From: Hoyosella altamirensis
GTDB taxonomy: Bacteria; Actinomycetota; Actinomycetes; Mycobacteriales; Mycobacteriaceae
NCBI RefSeq assembly: GCF_014191505.1
Contig: NZ_JACHWS010000001.1
Location: forward strand, 1-64,000
DNA: 64,000 nt
Direction of reading: 5' to 3'
Shown: positions 53,727-63,418 of the stretch, piece after piece
Layout of the letters: each line of letters begins with the position of its first letter
How positions within the stretch are numbered: position 1 is the first letter of the stretch
Position numbers and translations under genes: made by a program
The notes under the pieces: model-generated
What the model saw: only the letters and a program-made list of their open reading frames with translations
Told to the model about the DNA's origin: nothing
Databases searched by the model: none

Positions 53727-54614
53727 GTGACTTCCCGACTCGCCGTAGTGACCGTGACCTACTCGCCCGGTCCGCACCTCGACGCCTTTCTCTCGACGCT
53801 CGCAGTAGCGACGCGGGAACGGCCCGAGGTCATTCTGGCCGACAATGGCTCCACTGATGGCGCGCCGGAAGCCGCTGCCGAGAAGTACCCGACGACGGTG
53901 CGGCTGCTGCGAACTGGGGCGAACATTGGTTATGGAGCTGCAGTCAACCGGGCGGTGGCGGAGGTCGATCCTGCCGTGGAGTTCATCGTTGTCGCCAATC
54001 CGGATATCAGATGGAGTATGGGCGCGATCGACGTGCTACTTGCGGCAGCTGGGCGATGGCCGCGTGCTGGTTCGCTCGGACCTCTGATCCGCAACACGGA
54101 CGGGTCGGTGTACCCCTCTGCTCGCCAGGTGCCCACCCTGTTCGCCGGCGGTGCGCATGCTGTTCTCGGATCGGTGTGGCCCGGCAATCCGTGGACGCGC
54201 AAGTACCGGCAGGAGAATGAGCGGATCACCGAACGTGCGGTGGGCTGGCTGTCTGGATCGTGTCTGCTCCTGCGTCGGGCCGCTTTCGACTCGGTGGGGG
54301 GATTCGATTCCCGCTACTTCATGTACATGGAGGATGTGGACCTAGGTGACCGGTTGGGCAAGGAGGGCTGGCTGAACGTCTACGTGCCCGGTGCTGAGAT
54401 AACCCACGCAAAAGGGCACGCGGCTGGCCGGCATCCCGAGATAATGCTGCCAGCCCATCATGAAAGCGCGTACCGATTCCAGGCTGATCGGCATCCCCAC
54501 TGGTGGCAGGCGCCGCTGCGGGCGGCACTGCGTGGCGGGCTGAGGGCGCGGTCAAAGGTTGTGGTCGCTGCCGCGCTGCGAAGCGAACGAGACAGTCGGA
54601 AGGAAGTGAGCTGA
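53727..54614 (+). CDS. wbbL: N-acetylglucosaminyl-diphosphodecaprenol L-rhamnosyltransferase
   Basis: A 295-residue GT-A glycosyltransferase. LAVVTVTYSPGPHLDAFLST and ILADNGSTDGAPEAA bind the nucleotide; NPDIRWSMGAID holds the metal-binding acidic residues; GWLSGSCLLLRRAAFDSVGG and FDSRYFMYMEDVDLGDRLG complete the acceptor/donor site. It adds L-rhamnose to decaprenyl-PP-GlcNAc. GTG 53727 matches the mycobacterial start; ATG 53700 would add nine residues and has no better RBS. It ends 2 bases before manB. Confidence 0.92.
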   Translation: MTSRLAVVTVTYSPGPHLDAFLSTLAVATRERPEVILADNGSTDGAPEAAAEKYPTTVRLLRTGANIGYGAAVNRAVAEVDPAVEFIVVANPDIRWSMGAIDVLLAAAGRWPRAGSLGPLIRNTDGSVYPSARQVPTLFAGGAHAVLGSVWPGNPWTRKYRQENERITERAVGWLSGSCLLLRRAAFDSVGGFDSRYFMYMEDVDLGDRLGKEGWLNVYVPGAEITHAKGHAAGRHPEIMLPAHHESAYRFQADRHPHWWQAPLRAALRGGLRARSKVVVAAALRSERDSRKEVS

Positions 54615-54616
54615 GA

Positions 54617-55762
54617 GTGGTCGGCCAGATTTTTCGGTTTGGTGCTGCTTCGACCGCTGCGAGCGAGAATCGGGAAACGGACCTGTCCCTGGCGGACGGT
54701 ACCGATGCTGTGATCCTCGTTGGCGGCAAAGGCACGCGGCTGCGTCCCCTCACACTTTCGGCGCCTAAGCCGATGCTCCCGACTGCAGGCCTTCCGTTTC
54801 TTCAGCATCTGCTGTCTCGTATCAAGGCCGCCGGAATCAAACACGTCGTGCTTGGGACATCCTTCAAAGCTGAGGTGTTCGAGGAATATTTCGGCGATGG
54901 GTCCGGACTCGGTCTTGAGATCGATTACGTGATGGAGGATGAACCACTCGGTACCGGTGGAGGCATTCGGAATGTGTTGCCGAAGCTCCGGGGCGATACG
55001 GTCCTCGTGTTCAACGGCGATGTGCTCGGTGGCACTGATCCCCTCGCGGTGTTGCGGACACACCGCGAGAAAAATGCCGATGTCACGATGCATCTCGTGC
55101 GGGTAGGTGATCCGCGTGCCTTCGGTTGTGTCCCCACCGATGAGGAGGGGCGTGTCACCGCGTTCCTCGAGAAGACGCAGGACCCACCTACAGACCAGAT
55201 CAATGCGGGCTGCTACGTGTTCAGCCGCGAGATGGTCGAACAGATCCCGGCTGACCGGCCCGTCTCCGTGGAGCGAGAAGTCTTTCCGAAATTGCTGACC
55301 GATGGGGCGAAGGTCTACGGCCATGTCGACGCGGCGTACTGGCGTGACATGGGTACCCCAGAGGACTTCGTCCGCGGCTCGGCTGACCTGGTTCGGGGAA
55401 TCGCGCCCTCGCCTGCGCTCAACGGGCAAAGCGGGGAATTCCTGGTTCACGAGGGCGCAGGTGTTGCGCCGGGTGCCCTGCTGATGGGCGGAACAGTGGT
55501 CGGCCGCGGTGCGGAGATAGGCGCTGGTGCCCGCGTAGACGGTGCGGTGGTGTTCGACGGAGCCAAAGTTGACGCGGGTGCGGTCGTCGAACGGTCGATC
55601 ATCGGATTCGGTGTCCACGTCGGCCCGCGCGCACTTGTCCGGGACGCCGTCATCGGTGACGGAGCCCAGATTGGTGCTCGCTGCGAACTGGTGGGTGGCG
55701 CGCGCGTCTGGCCCGGGGTGATCATTCCCGACGGCGGGCTGCGGTTCTCCACCGACGTGTAG
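54617..55762 (+). CDS. manB: Mannose-1-phosphate guanylyltransferase
   Basis: A 381-residue nucleotidyltransferase making GDP-mannose. GTG 54617 has GGAAGTGAG upstream and gives a 30-residue lead (MVGQIFRFGAASTAAS...) longer than the M. tuberculosis enzyme. The core AVILVGGKGTRLRPLTLSAP, VFNGDVLGGTD, PPTDQINAGCYVF and YWRDMGTPEDFVRGSADL is nearly identical in pattern to Rv3264c; a left-handed beta-helix of hexapeptide repeats follows (GGTVVGRGAEIGAGARVDGA). It supplies mannose donors for LAM, PIMs and glycoproteins. Confidence 0.94.
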   Translation: MVGQIFRFGAASTAASENRETDLSLADGTDAVILVGGKGTRLRPLTLSAPKPMLPTAGLPFLQHLLSRIKAAGIKHVVLGTSFKAEVFEEYFGDGSGLGLEIDYVMEDEPLGTGGGIRNVLPKLRGDTVLVFNGDVLGGTDPLAVLRTHREKNADVTMHLVRVGDPRAFGCVPTDEEGRVTAFLEKTQDPPTDQINAGCYVFSREMVEQIPADRPVSVEREVFPKLLTDGAKVYGHVDAAYWRDMGTPEDFVRGSADLVRGIAPSPALNGQSGEFLVHEGAGVAPGALLMGGTVVGRGAEIGAGARVDGAVVFDGAKVDAGAVVERSIIGFGVHVGPRALVRDAVIGDGAQIGARCELVGGARVWPGVIIPDGGLRFSTDV

Positions 55763-55768
55763 CAGCCG

Positions 55769-56323
55769 CTAAATGAGGCTCTCGTGGCTTTCTGCGAAGG
55801 TGATGAGCTGGCTGATCGTGTCGTGCTCGGCATTCGGTGGGAGGTCTGCGACCGGCCACCAAGCTAGGTCCACGGACTCTTCGCTGCGTGCGATTTCCGC
55901 AGTGGCAGGCGCCCACACCAGAAAACGAACATCAAGGTGACGGGTGGGTACGCCGAGCGAACACGTTATTGGATGTGTGTGTAGTCCAAGCACGCGCGGA
56001 TCAAGACGGAGCCCGACTATCCCCGATTCTTCCTCCGCCTCGCGCAGCGCAGCCGCATGTATGGTCGCGTCGGTCTCCTCGCAATGTCCGCCGAGCTGAA
56101 TCCACCGGCCGACCTTAGGATGCAGTGTCAGCAGTACGCGCGTCCGATCCTCCGTCATCACAAGGCTCGATGCAGTGATGTGTCCGGGCGCGTGTTTGCG
56201 GAGGCAGCCGTCCGGCGCTGAGTCCAGGAACGCAAGCATTGTGTGCCGCACCGAGTCCTGTTCCGTGGTCGGGGCGCGGAAGTCACGCAGAGCGGAGCTG
56301 GCTGAGGCATGGAGAGAGGACAT
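55769..56323 (-). CDS. NUDIX hydrolase
   Basis: A 184-residue NUDIX protein. The Nudix box GGHCEETDATIHAAALREAE (followed by EESGI) fits GX5EX7REUXEEXGU. HPKVGRWIQLGGH and WWPVADLPPNAEHDT flank it. ATG 56323 overlaps the fbiB stop by one base (TAATG), so the two are coupled. The substrate (nucleotide or cofactor diphosphate) is unknown; the position beside F420 genes hints at a housecleaning role for nucleotide or flavin derivatives. Confidence 0.85.
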   Translation of the reverse strand: MSSLHASASSALRDFRAPTTEQDSVRHTMLAFLDSAPDGCLRKHAPGHITASSLVMTEDRTRVLLTLHPKVGRWIQLGGHCEETDATIHAAALREAEEESGIVGLRLDPRVLGLHTHPITCSLGVPTRHLDVRFLVWAPATAEIARSEESVDLAWWPVADLPPNAEHDTISQLITFAESHESLI

Positions 56324-57669
56324 TACAGTTCCCAAACGAGCTCATCAGTTTCGCGCGGTGGCCGAACAGACAGCGGCGAACTGGGGTGTCCGAGTGCGAT
56401 CGCGCCGAGCGGCATCCAGTCGCTGTTGAGGCCGAGTTCTGACCGGACGACGGTAGGCGCGAATATGGTCGATCCTACCCAGCAACTCCCGATTCCCCGA
56501 ACCGCGAGAGCAACCAGCAGACCCTGGACCGCGGCACCGACAGCGACGGTGAACATCGTCGTCTCGGCGTTTCGGCGCGCAGCGTCAGAATAGTCGTGGG
56601 CACCTTCGGGGACGAGGAAGGGGATGACGACTTCTGGTGCGCGATAAAGGATTTCCCCGCGCGCTAACCGCCGCTCGATCGCCTTCTCCGAGAGACCGTC
56701 ATTCGTGAGATCCTGACGCCACGCTACGCGCATCGCATCGAGAAGCCGGATGCGCGTCTCTGGTGTCCGCAGCCAGATGAAGCGAACTGGGCGCGTGTGA
56801 TGAGGGGCTGGCGCGGTGAGCGCATCGCCAAAGGCTTCGCGGAGGACGTTGGCGTCGACCGGTTCGTCGGTGAACTCACGCACGGAGCGGCGCACCAGCA
56901 ATGCTTCCTGCCGGCCCTGTTCGAGCGCTTCACTGGTTCCGAGCCAGAAGAGATCTTCCTCGCCGCCACGGATCAGATCGCGGGCAGATGAACCGTCGTC
57001 GACCGTTGAGAATCCGCGAATAACAGCTGCCGGAGTCGCGGTGAGCTTTCCTTTGACGAGATCAGCGGCGGCTGCGAGTTCATCCGCAACCGCGACGCTG
57101 GTAACGAGAAGATCGTTACCGTAGTCGTCGTGTGCTCCAGCATAGGCGTGGAGGACTCGCAGACCGCACGCCCCGATCGCGGCGTCGGTTTGGCCGAGGC
57201 GCCACGCTCGGCCCATCGTATCTGTGACGATGACAGCAACGTCGGCACCGAGTATCTGTTTGATGCGCGCGCGAATCTCTGCGGCGCTTGCATCTGGATC
57301 CTCGGGCAGAAGTGCTAGTTCGTTGGTCGCGACATTCGAACCGTCCACACCGGATGCAGCCTGGACGATTCCGAGCCGATTCTCGGTAATGAGAGTTCTC
57401 CCGAAACGGGCGAGAACACGCACAGCTTCCCGCTCGACGAGACTGCGGCGCAGCACATCTCGATCATCCGGGTCGGATGGAGCCTGGACGATACGCCCCT
57501 CGGCCTTGGACACCGCTTTGCTCGTGACGACGATTATGTCGCCATCTTCGAGCCACGGCGCCGCGTCTGCGAGGGCTCGCCCGAGGTCGGTGCCGGACGT
57601 TATCTCGGGAATGCCCCGTACGGGGATGATCCGCAAGTCGTCAGCCGACGCATGGTCGAAATGTGTCAC
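56323..57669 (-). CDS. fbiB: F420 glutamyl ligase / nitroreductase fusion
   Basis: A 448-residue two-domain enzyme. Residues 1-245 are the CofE domain: [20 protein letters not shown]-type N-terminus ([10 protein letters not shown]), [31 protein letters not shown]-like features lie later. The C-terminal domain is a nitroreductase fold ([40 protein letters not shown]). FbiB adds glutamates to F420-0 and reduces the dehydro form, completing F420. GTG 57669 overlaps the fbiA stop by 4 bases. Orthologue of Rv3262. Confidence 0.94.
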   Translation of the reverse strand: MTHFDHASADDLRIIPVRGIPEITSGTDLGRALADAAPWLEDGDIIVVTSKAVSKAEGRIVQAPSDPDDRDVLRRSLVEREAVRVLARFGRTLITENRLGIVQAASGVDGSNVATNELALLPEDPDASAAEIRARIKQILGADVAVIVTDTMGRAWRLGQTDAAIGACGLRVLHAYAGAHDDYGNDLLVTSVAVADELAAAADLVKGKLTATPAAVIRGFSTVDDGSSARDLIRGGEEDLFWLGTSEALEQGRQEALLVRRSVREFTDEPVDANVLREAFGDALTAPAPHHTRPVRFIWLRTPETRIRLLDAMRVAWRQDLTNDGLSEKAIERRLARGEILYRAPEVVIPFLVPEGAHDYSDAARRNAETTMFTVAVGAAVQGLLVALAVRGIGSCWVGSTIFAPTVVRSELGLNSDWMPLGAIALGHPSSPLSVRPPRETDELVWEL

Positions 57670-58667
57670 GGGCGCACCCCTGCCACTTCCAGTGCCTCGC
57701 TCACGATTGCTGCTGTCGCAGCAGTGCTGCTCATGAGGATAGGAGTAGTGCGGGATGTGACTCCTGGTACTTCTGCCGAATCACCGGGATGCACTAGCCA
57801 CCCGTCGAGGATCCCTGTTTCCCTGCGTGCGCCGTAGTACTCCGCGACTGCTTGCGCGGTAGGTTGACTACCGATCACTCGCAGGCAGGTATCTGCCATG
57901 CCGCGCAGAGGTGCCCCGCCGATGATGGGGGAGACGCCGATGACTGGAGCAGAAGCAGTTCGGAGCGCTCCGCGCACACCAGGGATGGCAAGAATCGGGG
58001 CGATGCTCACTACCGGGTTGGAGGGTGCGATCAAGATCACATCTGCTTCCGAAATGGCATCGAGGACACCGGGAGCTGGGGAGGCGTCCTCGGCGCCGAT
58101 ATAGACGAAGCTGTGTGTTTCGACCTGTGCGCGGTGACGCACCCACCATTCCTGGAAATGTATCGCCCGCTGGCTGGCGTCTTCAGGGTCGGTGATGACC
58201 GCGTAAGTCTCGCAGCGGTCGTCGCTGACGGGCATCAGATGCACGCCGGGGTTCCACCGTTTGCACAATGCCTCGGTGATGGCAGACAGCCGGTAGCCGG
58301 CGCGGAGCATCTGGCTGCGAATGAGGTGCGTGGCTGCATCGCGGTCGCCGAGGCCGAACCAGTCCGGCTTCGCTCCATAGGCTGCGAGTTCAGCTTTGAG
58401 ATTCCACGTTTCGTTCGCGCGGCCCCACCCGCGTTCCGCATCGATACCACCACCGAGGGTGTACATGCAGCTGTCTAGGTCGGGGCAGAGGCGCAGGTCA
58501 TGCATCCACGCGTCATCGCCGACGTTCACGATCGCAGTGATCTTGTGATCGCCTATTTCTGGTACGCTCGTATCATTCCTGGGGTCGAAACCGGGTCGCA
58601 GCACCTCTCGGGCGCCGACGAGGAATCGTGCACCGCCAACTCCACCGGCGAGGACTGTCAGCTTCAC
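57666..58667 (-). CDS. fbiA: 2-phospho-L-lactate (phosphoenolpyruvate) transferase for F420
   Basis: A 333-residue CofD/FbiA transferase that joins the phospho(enol)pyruvate or lactate unit from its guanylated form to Fo, giving F420-0. [54 protein letters not shown] and [21 protein letters not shown] are the conserved nucleotide- and Fo-binding parts. GTG 58667 is the start. fbiB overlaps by 4 bases, and whiB2 is divergent. Orthologue of Rv3261. Confidence 0.94.
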   Translation of the reverse strand: MKLTVLAGGVGGARFLVGAREVLRPGFDPRNDTSVPEIGDHKITAIVNVGDDAWMHDLRLCPDLDSCMYTLGGGIDAERGWGRANETWNLKAELAAYGAKPDWFGLGDRDAATHLIRSQMLRAGYRLSAITEALCKRWNPGVHLMPVSDDRCETYAVITDPEDASQRAIHFQEWWVRHRAQVETHSFVYIGAEDASPAPGVLDAISEADVILIAPSNPVVSIAPILAIPGVRGALRTASAPVIGVSPIIGGAPLRGMADTCLRVIGSQPTAQAVAEYYGARRETGILDGWLVHPGDSAEVPGVTSRTTPILMSSTAATAAIVSEALEVAGVRP

Positions 58668-59013
58668 GGAGTGACAGCCTACGTGGTTTTCGGGGGCGCC
58701 GCCCGCTCGGGCGGCGGTGTACCGGCGGCTGCGGAACGGTATGAATTCGGCATACCTTCATTTGCTGTCCGTGTCGTCATTCATGATAGGGGTGAGAAGT
58801 GGTAGGGAATCTTTTCCGTTTACTTGCGGAGTCCGCCGAAAAAGTGTCTAATCACACATGTGTCATTCACTCCATGACATGGGGCGAACACCGCACAGGG
58901 GCCGTGCGGAACTTGGATGGGGCTGTCCATCTGTGCGGCGCCACGCGTTAAGACGTCCGGCACCGTGAACTTCATTGCCATCAGTGCGCGACAACAGGTT
59001 GGGGATACAGACT
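58668..59013. promoter_or_regulatory. fbiA-whiB2 intergenic region with repeated GTGTC (WhiA-like) sites
   Basis: 346 bases between divergent fbiA and whiB2. GTGTC, the complement of the WhiA motif GACAC, occurs at 58771-58775, 58844-58848 and 58860-58864; a perfect palindrome ACACATGTGT covers 58854-58863. WhiA and the WhiB2 orthologue WhiB share targets in Streptomyces, so autoregulation is plausible. No start codon or coding potential is seen here. Promoter elements are not clear enough to name. Confidence 0.45.
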
Positions 59014-59418
59014 ATGCCGCACTTTCAGGGATTCAGCGAACCATCCACATCAATGTTGACTAATTCATCCAGTGACGGAATGCCGGAAGCCGGGGTGGCT
59101 GCCGGGATTGCCGTTGATGCAACGCGTGGGCGTGGTGAAGAGGGCCGGCCGCGCCTGAGTTTGGTCGAGGCGGAGTTCGACGATCTCTTTGAGGTCGTTC
59201 ATGAGGAGTGGCAGGACCGTGCCCTCTGCGCGCAGACAGACCCTGAGGCATTCTTCCCAGAAAAAGGTGGCTCTACCAGGGAAGCGAAGCGGATCTGCCT
59301 CGGCTGCGAAGTACGTGATGAGTGCCTGGAGTACGCATTGGCGAACGACGAGCGGTTCGGCATCTGGGGCGGACTGTCTGAGCGTGAGCGTCGCCGCCTC
59401 AAGCGCGGGATCGTCTGA
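59014..59418 (+). CDS. whiB2: WhiB-family Fe-S transcriptional regulator (WhiB2)
   Basis: A 134-residue protein from ATG 59014 (alternatives ATG 59056 and ATG 59080 give shorter forms). The core is near-identical in pattern to mycobacterial WhiB2: EEWQDRALCAQTDPEAFFPE, four cluster Cys (C-X29-ish-C-X2-C-X5-C, seen in ICLGCEVRDEC), GIWGG turn (FGIWGGLSERE) and basic C-terminus RRRLKRGIV. WhiB2 is required for septation and division. The N-terminal lead is longer than in M. tuberculosis. A weak GGGGA RBS lies upstream. Confidence 0.93.
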   Translation: MPHFQGFSEPSTSMLTNSSSDGMPEAGVAAGIAVDATRGRGEEGRPRLSLVEAEFDDLFEVVHEEWQDRALCAQTDPEAFFPEKGGSTREAKRICLGCEVRDECLEYALANDERFGIWGGLSERERRRLKRGIV

Positions 59419-59474
59419 ACGTCCGGCTCGATTGCTTGATGCACCCGCACGGTATCTGTGAGATTGCTGAGAGA

Positions 59475-59502
59475 ATCGCAATTTCCCGGAATTCATTGCG
59501 AT
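59475..59502. terminator. Possible hairpin after whiB2
   Basis: ATCGCAAT (59475-59482) and ATTGCGAT (59495-59502) are perfect 8-base complements around a 12-base loop, 57 bases after the whiB2 stop in an A+T-richer gap before the opposing gene. It may stop transcription, though the stem is A+T-rich for this genome. The rest of 59419-59693 shows no coding potential. Confidence 0.4.
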
Positions 59503-59693
59503 CGTGCTGTAACGCTTTCCGGTTCCTATTTCGCAATTGAGTCCTTGGGTGCAGTGCATCGCCGCGTATCTCAACGTGACTCGATAGGCGAATTCCCGAA
59601 ATATTTATGTAGGTAAGCTAATTACAACCCCTGCGCCCTTCTTTGTGAAAGGGTCGGCAAATCGACGCGATCGTTCTGCCCGTAATGCCGGAT

Positions 59694-60221
59694 TTACGAA
59701 TCCACCTCGTCAGGAGATAGTCCGAGGTAAGTCGCCACCTGTTCGACGAGGATGTCGTGAACAAGCTGCGTGAGTTCTTCCGCAGTTTCCGCCCTTAGTT
59801 CGAGTGCGCGGCGAAATAGCACAATGCGGGCACGCGTTGCCTGTCCTCGCTTGTCGATCCCTGCAGGAACAAGGCGAGACAGGGGCACCGGACCATCAGC
59901 AACGATCTCAGGCGGCCACGTCACAGATTCAGGATTGAGCGCACGGATCATCGGCACCTCATCGACGGCGATATCGAGCTCCCCGAGGCGTTTGTGCCAT
60001 CGGACTTCGATCGGCTCGAACGCTGCGAGTGCAACAGCATCAAACTTCTGTGCGCGTGACTTCCACGTGGGTACGGATTGCTGAACGAGCCTGCCGCGTA
60101 ATCCGCGGCCACGTCTTTCAATCGCTCGGGTAGACCGTCTGCGTGCCGCCGCGACCGGGGACGCGTCGCCGTGCGGGGTTCGTGCAGAGCTTCGCGGAGG
60201 GACGGCGCGCTTTCGGTTCAT
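59694..60221 (-). CDS. Metallopeptidase-family protein with degenerate active motif (Rv3259-like)
   Basis: A 175-residue protein. The N-terminal 50 residues are very basic and disordered (RRRSTRAIERRGRGLRGRLV); residues 60-175 fit the zincin-like family PF06262: FDAVALAAFEPIEVRWHKRL and ARIVLFRRALELRAETAEEL. Where active relatives carry HEXXH, this protein has LVHDILVEQVATYLGLSPDE, so zinc catalysis is probably lost. It is divergent from the DUF3499 gene, matching Rv3259/Rv3258c order. Confidence 0.8.
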   Translation of the reverse strand: MNRKRAVPPRSSARTPHGDASPVAAARRRSTRAIERRGRGLRGRLVQQSVPTWKSRAQKFDAVALAAFEPIEVRWHKRLGELDIAVDEVPMIRALNPESVTWPPEIVADGPVPLSRLVPAGIDKRGQATRARIVLFRRALELRAETAEELTQLVHDILVEQVATYLGLSPDEVDS

Positions 60222-60336
60222 GGCGGCACTTTACCGCCCGGCCACGGGGCGCAAAGGGGCGACACCTCGACACGAGGTTGAGACTCGCCGCGTCAATCGC
60301 GCGATTGTTGGCTCCGGCGCGTTAGCCTCCAGTCTT

Positions 60337-60705
60337 GTGAGTATCGTGCGGCGCTGTTGTAAACCAGGGTGCAAAGGCCCCGCAGTGGCAACGCTGACTT
60401 ATGTATACGCAGAGTCTGTCGCCGTTGTTGAGCCACTTACGGACAGCGATGGTCCGCACTCGTGGGATTTATGTGAAGCTCATGCGCTGCGGATCACCGC
60501 GCCGCGCAACTGGGAGCTGATCCGGCATTGGTCACCTGTCGACGCGATACCGGCGGAGTCCATTCCGGAGGCGGGGGACCGTGCAGTCCCGGGCGACATG
60601 GACCTGGACCCACGGGGCGACGAGCCGCTGTATCGTGAAACGCAGTCGCGTCGGTCGCATCTGCGGTCGCTTCCAGCGCCGGGTGTCGAATCCCCCGTTT
60701 TCTGA
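60337..60705 (+). CDS. DUF3499 protein (putative Cys-rich metal-binding)
   Basis: A 122-residue protein. GTG 60337 gives MSIVRRCCKPGCKGPAVATL, the standard DUF3499 start, with Cys-rich turn CCKPGC; a further pair DLCEAHALRITAP completes a probable zinc site. TYVYAESVAVVEPLTDS forms the central strand region. The C-terminus is acidic then basic and likely flexible. Function is unknown. The gene lies between the Rv3259-like gene and pmmA, as in M. tuberculosis (Rv3258c). Confidence 0.85.
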   Translation: MSIVRRCCKPGCKGPAVATLTYVYAESVAVVEPLTDSDGPHSWDLCEAHALRITAPRNWELIRHWSPVDAIPAESIPEAGDRAVPGDMDLDPRGDEPLYRETQSRRSHLRSLPAPGVESPVF

Positions 60706-60789
60706 CGGCTCCTTATCGCACGCCTGTAGTTAACTGCAGCTAGGCTGACTCAAAACCCGGGCTGTTCAGTGCTGACAGGAGTGTTCTAG

Positions 60790-62157
60790 ATGAGTCGTTC
60801 GGCCGACGCCGTGAACTCGGTGATCAAGGCATACGACGTTCGTGGTGTAGTCGGAGAACAGATCGACGCAGCCTTCGTCCGCGACGTCGGCGGCGCCTTT
60901 TCCCGGCTGGTTCGTGACGAAGGCGCTCAGCGCGTCGTCGTCGGGCATGACATGCGCGAGTCCTCCCCGGGGCTGGTGGAAGCGTTCTCCGAGGGTGTGA
61001 TGGCGCAGGGACTCGACGTGGTGCACATCGGCCTCGCTTCTACGGATGCGCTCTACTTTGCCTCCGGTCGTCTCGAATGCCCGGGTGCGATGTTCACCGC
61101 GAGCCACAACCCTGCCCAGTACAACGGGATCAAACTATGTCGTGCAGGGGCAAAGCCCGTAGGACAGGACACCGGTCTCGCGCAGATTTCCGGCGAGGTA
61201 GTCGAAGGTGTCCCGCACTACGACGGTGCCCCTGGGCGCCTCACCAAGCGGGAAGTGCTCGACGACTATGCGGCATTCGTTTGCAGTCTCGTTGACTTGG
61301 AGCGGCTTCGGCCGCTCACCGTCGCTGTCGATGCTGGCAATGGGATGGGCGGCTATACGGTCCCGGCGGTCTTCAGATCGCTCAACGTTGATTTGAAGCC
61401 GCTCTACTTTGAACTCGACGGCTCTTTCCCCAACCATGAAGCCAACCCGCTTGACCCCGCCAATCTGGTCGATCTGCAGAAGTTCGTCAGGGAGACCGGT
61501 GCGGACATCGGGCTGGCGTTCGATGGCGACGCTGATCGGTGTTTCGTCGTCGATGAACGGGGCGAAGCCGTCTCGCCATCGGCAGTGACCGCGCTTGTCG
61601 CGGGTCGTGAACTCCTGAAGGAGCCGGGCGGCACAATCATTCACAACTTGATCACGTCGCGTGCCGTCCCAGAACTCGTCACAGAACGCGGCGGGCGAGC
61701 GGTGCGAACCCGGGTCGGTCACTCTTTTATAAAGCAGACGATGGCAGAGACCCAAGCGATCTTCGGCGGTGAGCACTCTGCGCACTACTATTTCCGGGAC
61801 TTCTGGGGCGCAGATTCAGGCATGCTCGCGGCGCTGCACGTGTTGTCAGCGCTAGGCGAACAGGAGCGTCCCCTGTCCGGACTCATGGCAGAGTATGAAC
61901 GGTACGTAGCCTCGGGGGAGATCAACTCGACTGTGCCAGATGCGCGAGAGCGGATGGAAGCTGTCGCCAGTGAATTCAAGCACCGGGCGACGCAGGTCGA
62001 CTGGCTTGATGGACTCACCATCGACCTCGAGAGCGGCGAGTGGTTCAACCTCCGCGCCTCGAACACGGAGCCATTGTTGAGGCTCAATGTCGAGGCGCAA
62101 AACAGCGAGCGCGTCCGAGAGATCACAAATGAGGTTTTAGCGATCGTACGCCGGTAA
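60790..62157 (+). CDS. pmmA: Phosphomannomutase (PmmA)
   Basis: A 455-residue phosphohexomutase converting mannose-6-phosphate to mannose-1-phosphate. The phosphoserine loop FTASHNPAQYNGIKLC, the metal loop FDGDADRCF, the sugar loop GGEHSAHYYFRD and the phosphate loop RASNTEPLLRLN are intact. AGGAGTG precedes ATG 60790. It feeds ManB (GDP-mannose) and lies before manA, giving the whole mannose-activation route within 10 kb. Orthologue of Rv3257c. Confidence 0.95.
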   Translation: MSRSADAVNSVIKAYDVRGVVGEQIDAAFVRDVGGAFSRLVRDEGAQRVVVGHDMRESSPGLVEAFSEGVMAQGLDVVHIGLASTDALYFASGRLECPGAMFTASHNPAQYNGIKLCRAGAKPVGQDTGLAQISGEVVEGVPHYDGAPGRLTKREVLDDYAAFVCSLVDLERLRPLTVAVDAGNGMGGYTVPAVFRSLNVDLKPLYFELDGSFPNHEANPLDPANLVDLQKFVRETGADIGLAFDGDADRCFVVDERGEAVSPSAVTALVAGRELLKEPGGTIIHNLITSRAVPELVTERGGRAVRTRVGHSFIKQTMAETQAIFGGEHSAHYYFRDFWGADSGMLAALHVLSALGEQERPLSGLMAEYERYVASGEINSTVPDARERMEAVASEFKHRATQVDWLDGLTIDLESGEWFNLRASNTEPLLRLNVEAQNSERVREITNEVLAIVRR

Positions 62158-62257
62158 TACACCAAGGGAAGAGACGATAATAAGAAGTGAAGCAGCTCGA
62201 GCCCCTAGTTGACGCTTTGTCCAACTAGGCCGAACGCACTGGAGAGGGGTGGCTTCG

Positions 62258-63418
62258 ATGGACACACTACTGCCAGGCGTTGGGCTAGATGATGCGGACG
62301 GGCTGTTGGCAGCTGACCGGGAGGGACTGCTCCGCAGTGCTGCCCTGTCGGGCGCCCAGGTTCGGGCCGCGGCGGTCGCAGCCGAGGAGGGCGCGCTGGC
62401 GGCGCTGTCTACCTCCCGGCCCCGGAGTCTCGTCCTCGTAGCAAGGCGCGGATCGGCGCTCAGCGCGGTCGAAACCGTAAGCGCGGCGTTTGCGCGGCAA
62501 TTCGCTGTGCCCGTGGTAGCGGCCGATCATGCGCCATCCTGGGTTGGGCCGCTCGACGTAGTCATTCTTGCAGGTGACGACGCCGGGGATCCGGTTCTCG
62601 TCGAATCGGTCGACCGGGCCGTACGCCACGGATGCGAGGTTGTGGTGGTGGCACCCGAAGGCGGGCCCCTGCAGGCGGCCGGCTCGGGCAGGGCGATCAC
62701 GCTCCCCCCGCGCGTGGTCGTGCCAGATCCGTTTGCGATGGCTGGTTACATCGCAGCTATCGCGACAGTTCTCGCAGCCCTGGAAGGATCCCTGCACGAC
62801 GGGGTGCAGATCGACCTGATGGCGTGCGCAGATGCCCTCGACCATGAGGCGCTTCTGAATCATCCTCAGCGTGAGACTTACGAGAACCCAGCGAAGTCTC
62901 TAGTCGAGAAGGTAACGAATCACCGTGTCGTGATTGCGGCGGATTCGGCTGCCAGTCGCGCGATCGCCTCCCACGCGTCGCAGATATTCGTGCGGATTGG
63001 GGGTCAGCTCGCACCTGATGCAGATCTCGCGGATGTGCTCAGCGGTCTGCCGGTGTTAGCGTCAGTTAGTGTTCCGCCGGGGTTCGATCCGATCTTTCAC
63101 GATCCGCAGCTCGATGGGCCACCGCCCGTCGCTCCGCTTCGTGTCCTCCTCCTTGCGACTAATCGCGGTCGTGCAGAGGCTGAGCGCCGAAGTGCCCTGC
63201 TTCGCGGTAACGCGGTGCTAGTCGTGCCCGAACATGCAGCGGACGGGAAGCTGCCGGGTGTGGAGCTACAACACGGTCTTCCTCGGGAAGGAAGTCGATC
63301 ATCCGGCGCGGAAGAGCAGTCCGATAGAGGGAAGATGAAGGAACTGTGTGAACTGATGGTTCTTGCGTCGCGGCTCGAAATGGCCGCAGTGTATGTGCAG
63401 ATGGTGGGGTCTCACTAG
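62258..63418 (+). CDS. SIS-domain-like protein (Rv3256c family)
   Basis: A 386-residue protein. GAGAGG precedes ATG 62258 by about 10 bases. SLVLVARRGSALSAVETVSA and LDVVILAGDDAGDPVLVESV look like paired SIS/bacterial phospho-glucose isomerase half-domains; KVTNHRVVIAADSAASRAIA starts a second half. The conserved sugar-isomerase catalytic residues are not obvious, so it may be an accessory or regulatory relative. It lies between pmmA and manA and overlaps the manA start by one base, so a link to mannose metabolism is likely. Confidence 0.75.
   Translation: MDTLLPGVGLDDADGLLAADREGLLRSAALSGAQVRAAAVAAEEGALAALSTSRPRSLVLVARRGSALSAVETVSAAFARQFAVPVVAADHAPSWVGPLDVVILAGDDAGDPVLVESVDRAVRHGCEVVVVAPEGGPLQAAGSGRAITLPPRVVVPDPFAMAGYIAAIATVLAALEGSLHDGVQIDLMACADALDHEALLNHPQRETYENPAKSLVEKVTNHRVVIAADSAASRAIASHASQIFVRIGGQLAPDADLADVLSGLPVLASVSVPPGFDPIFHDPQLDGPPPVAPLRVLLLATNRGRAEAERRSALLRGNAVLVVPEHAADGKLPGVELQHGLPREGSRSSGAEEQSDRGKMKELCELMVLASRLEMAAVYVQMVGSH

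Noticed and set aside
59636-59653. CCCTT/AAGGG hairpin before the Rv3259-like stop
   Set aside because: Only five paired bases with a mismatch; not enough for a terminator call.
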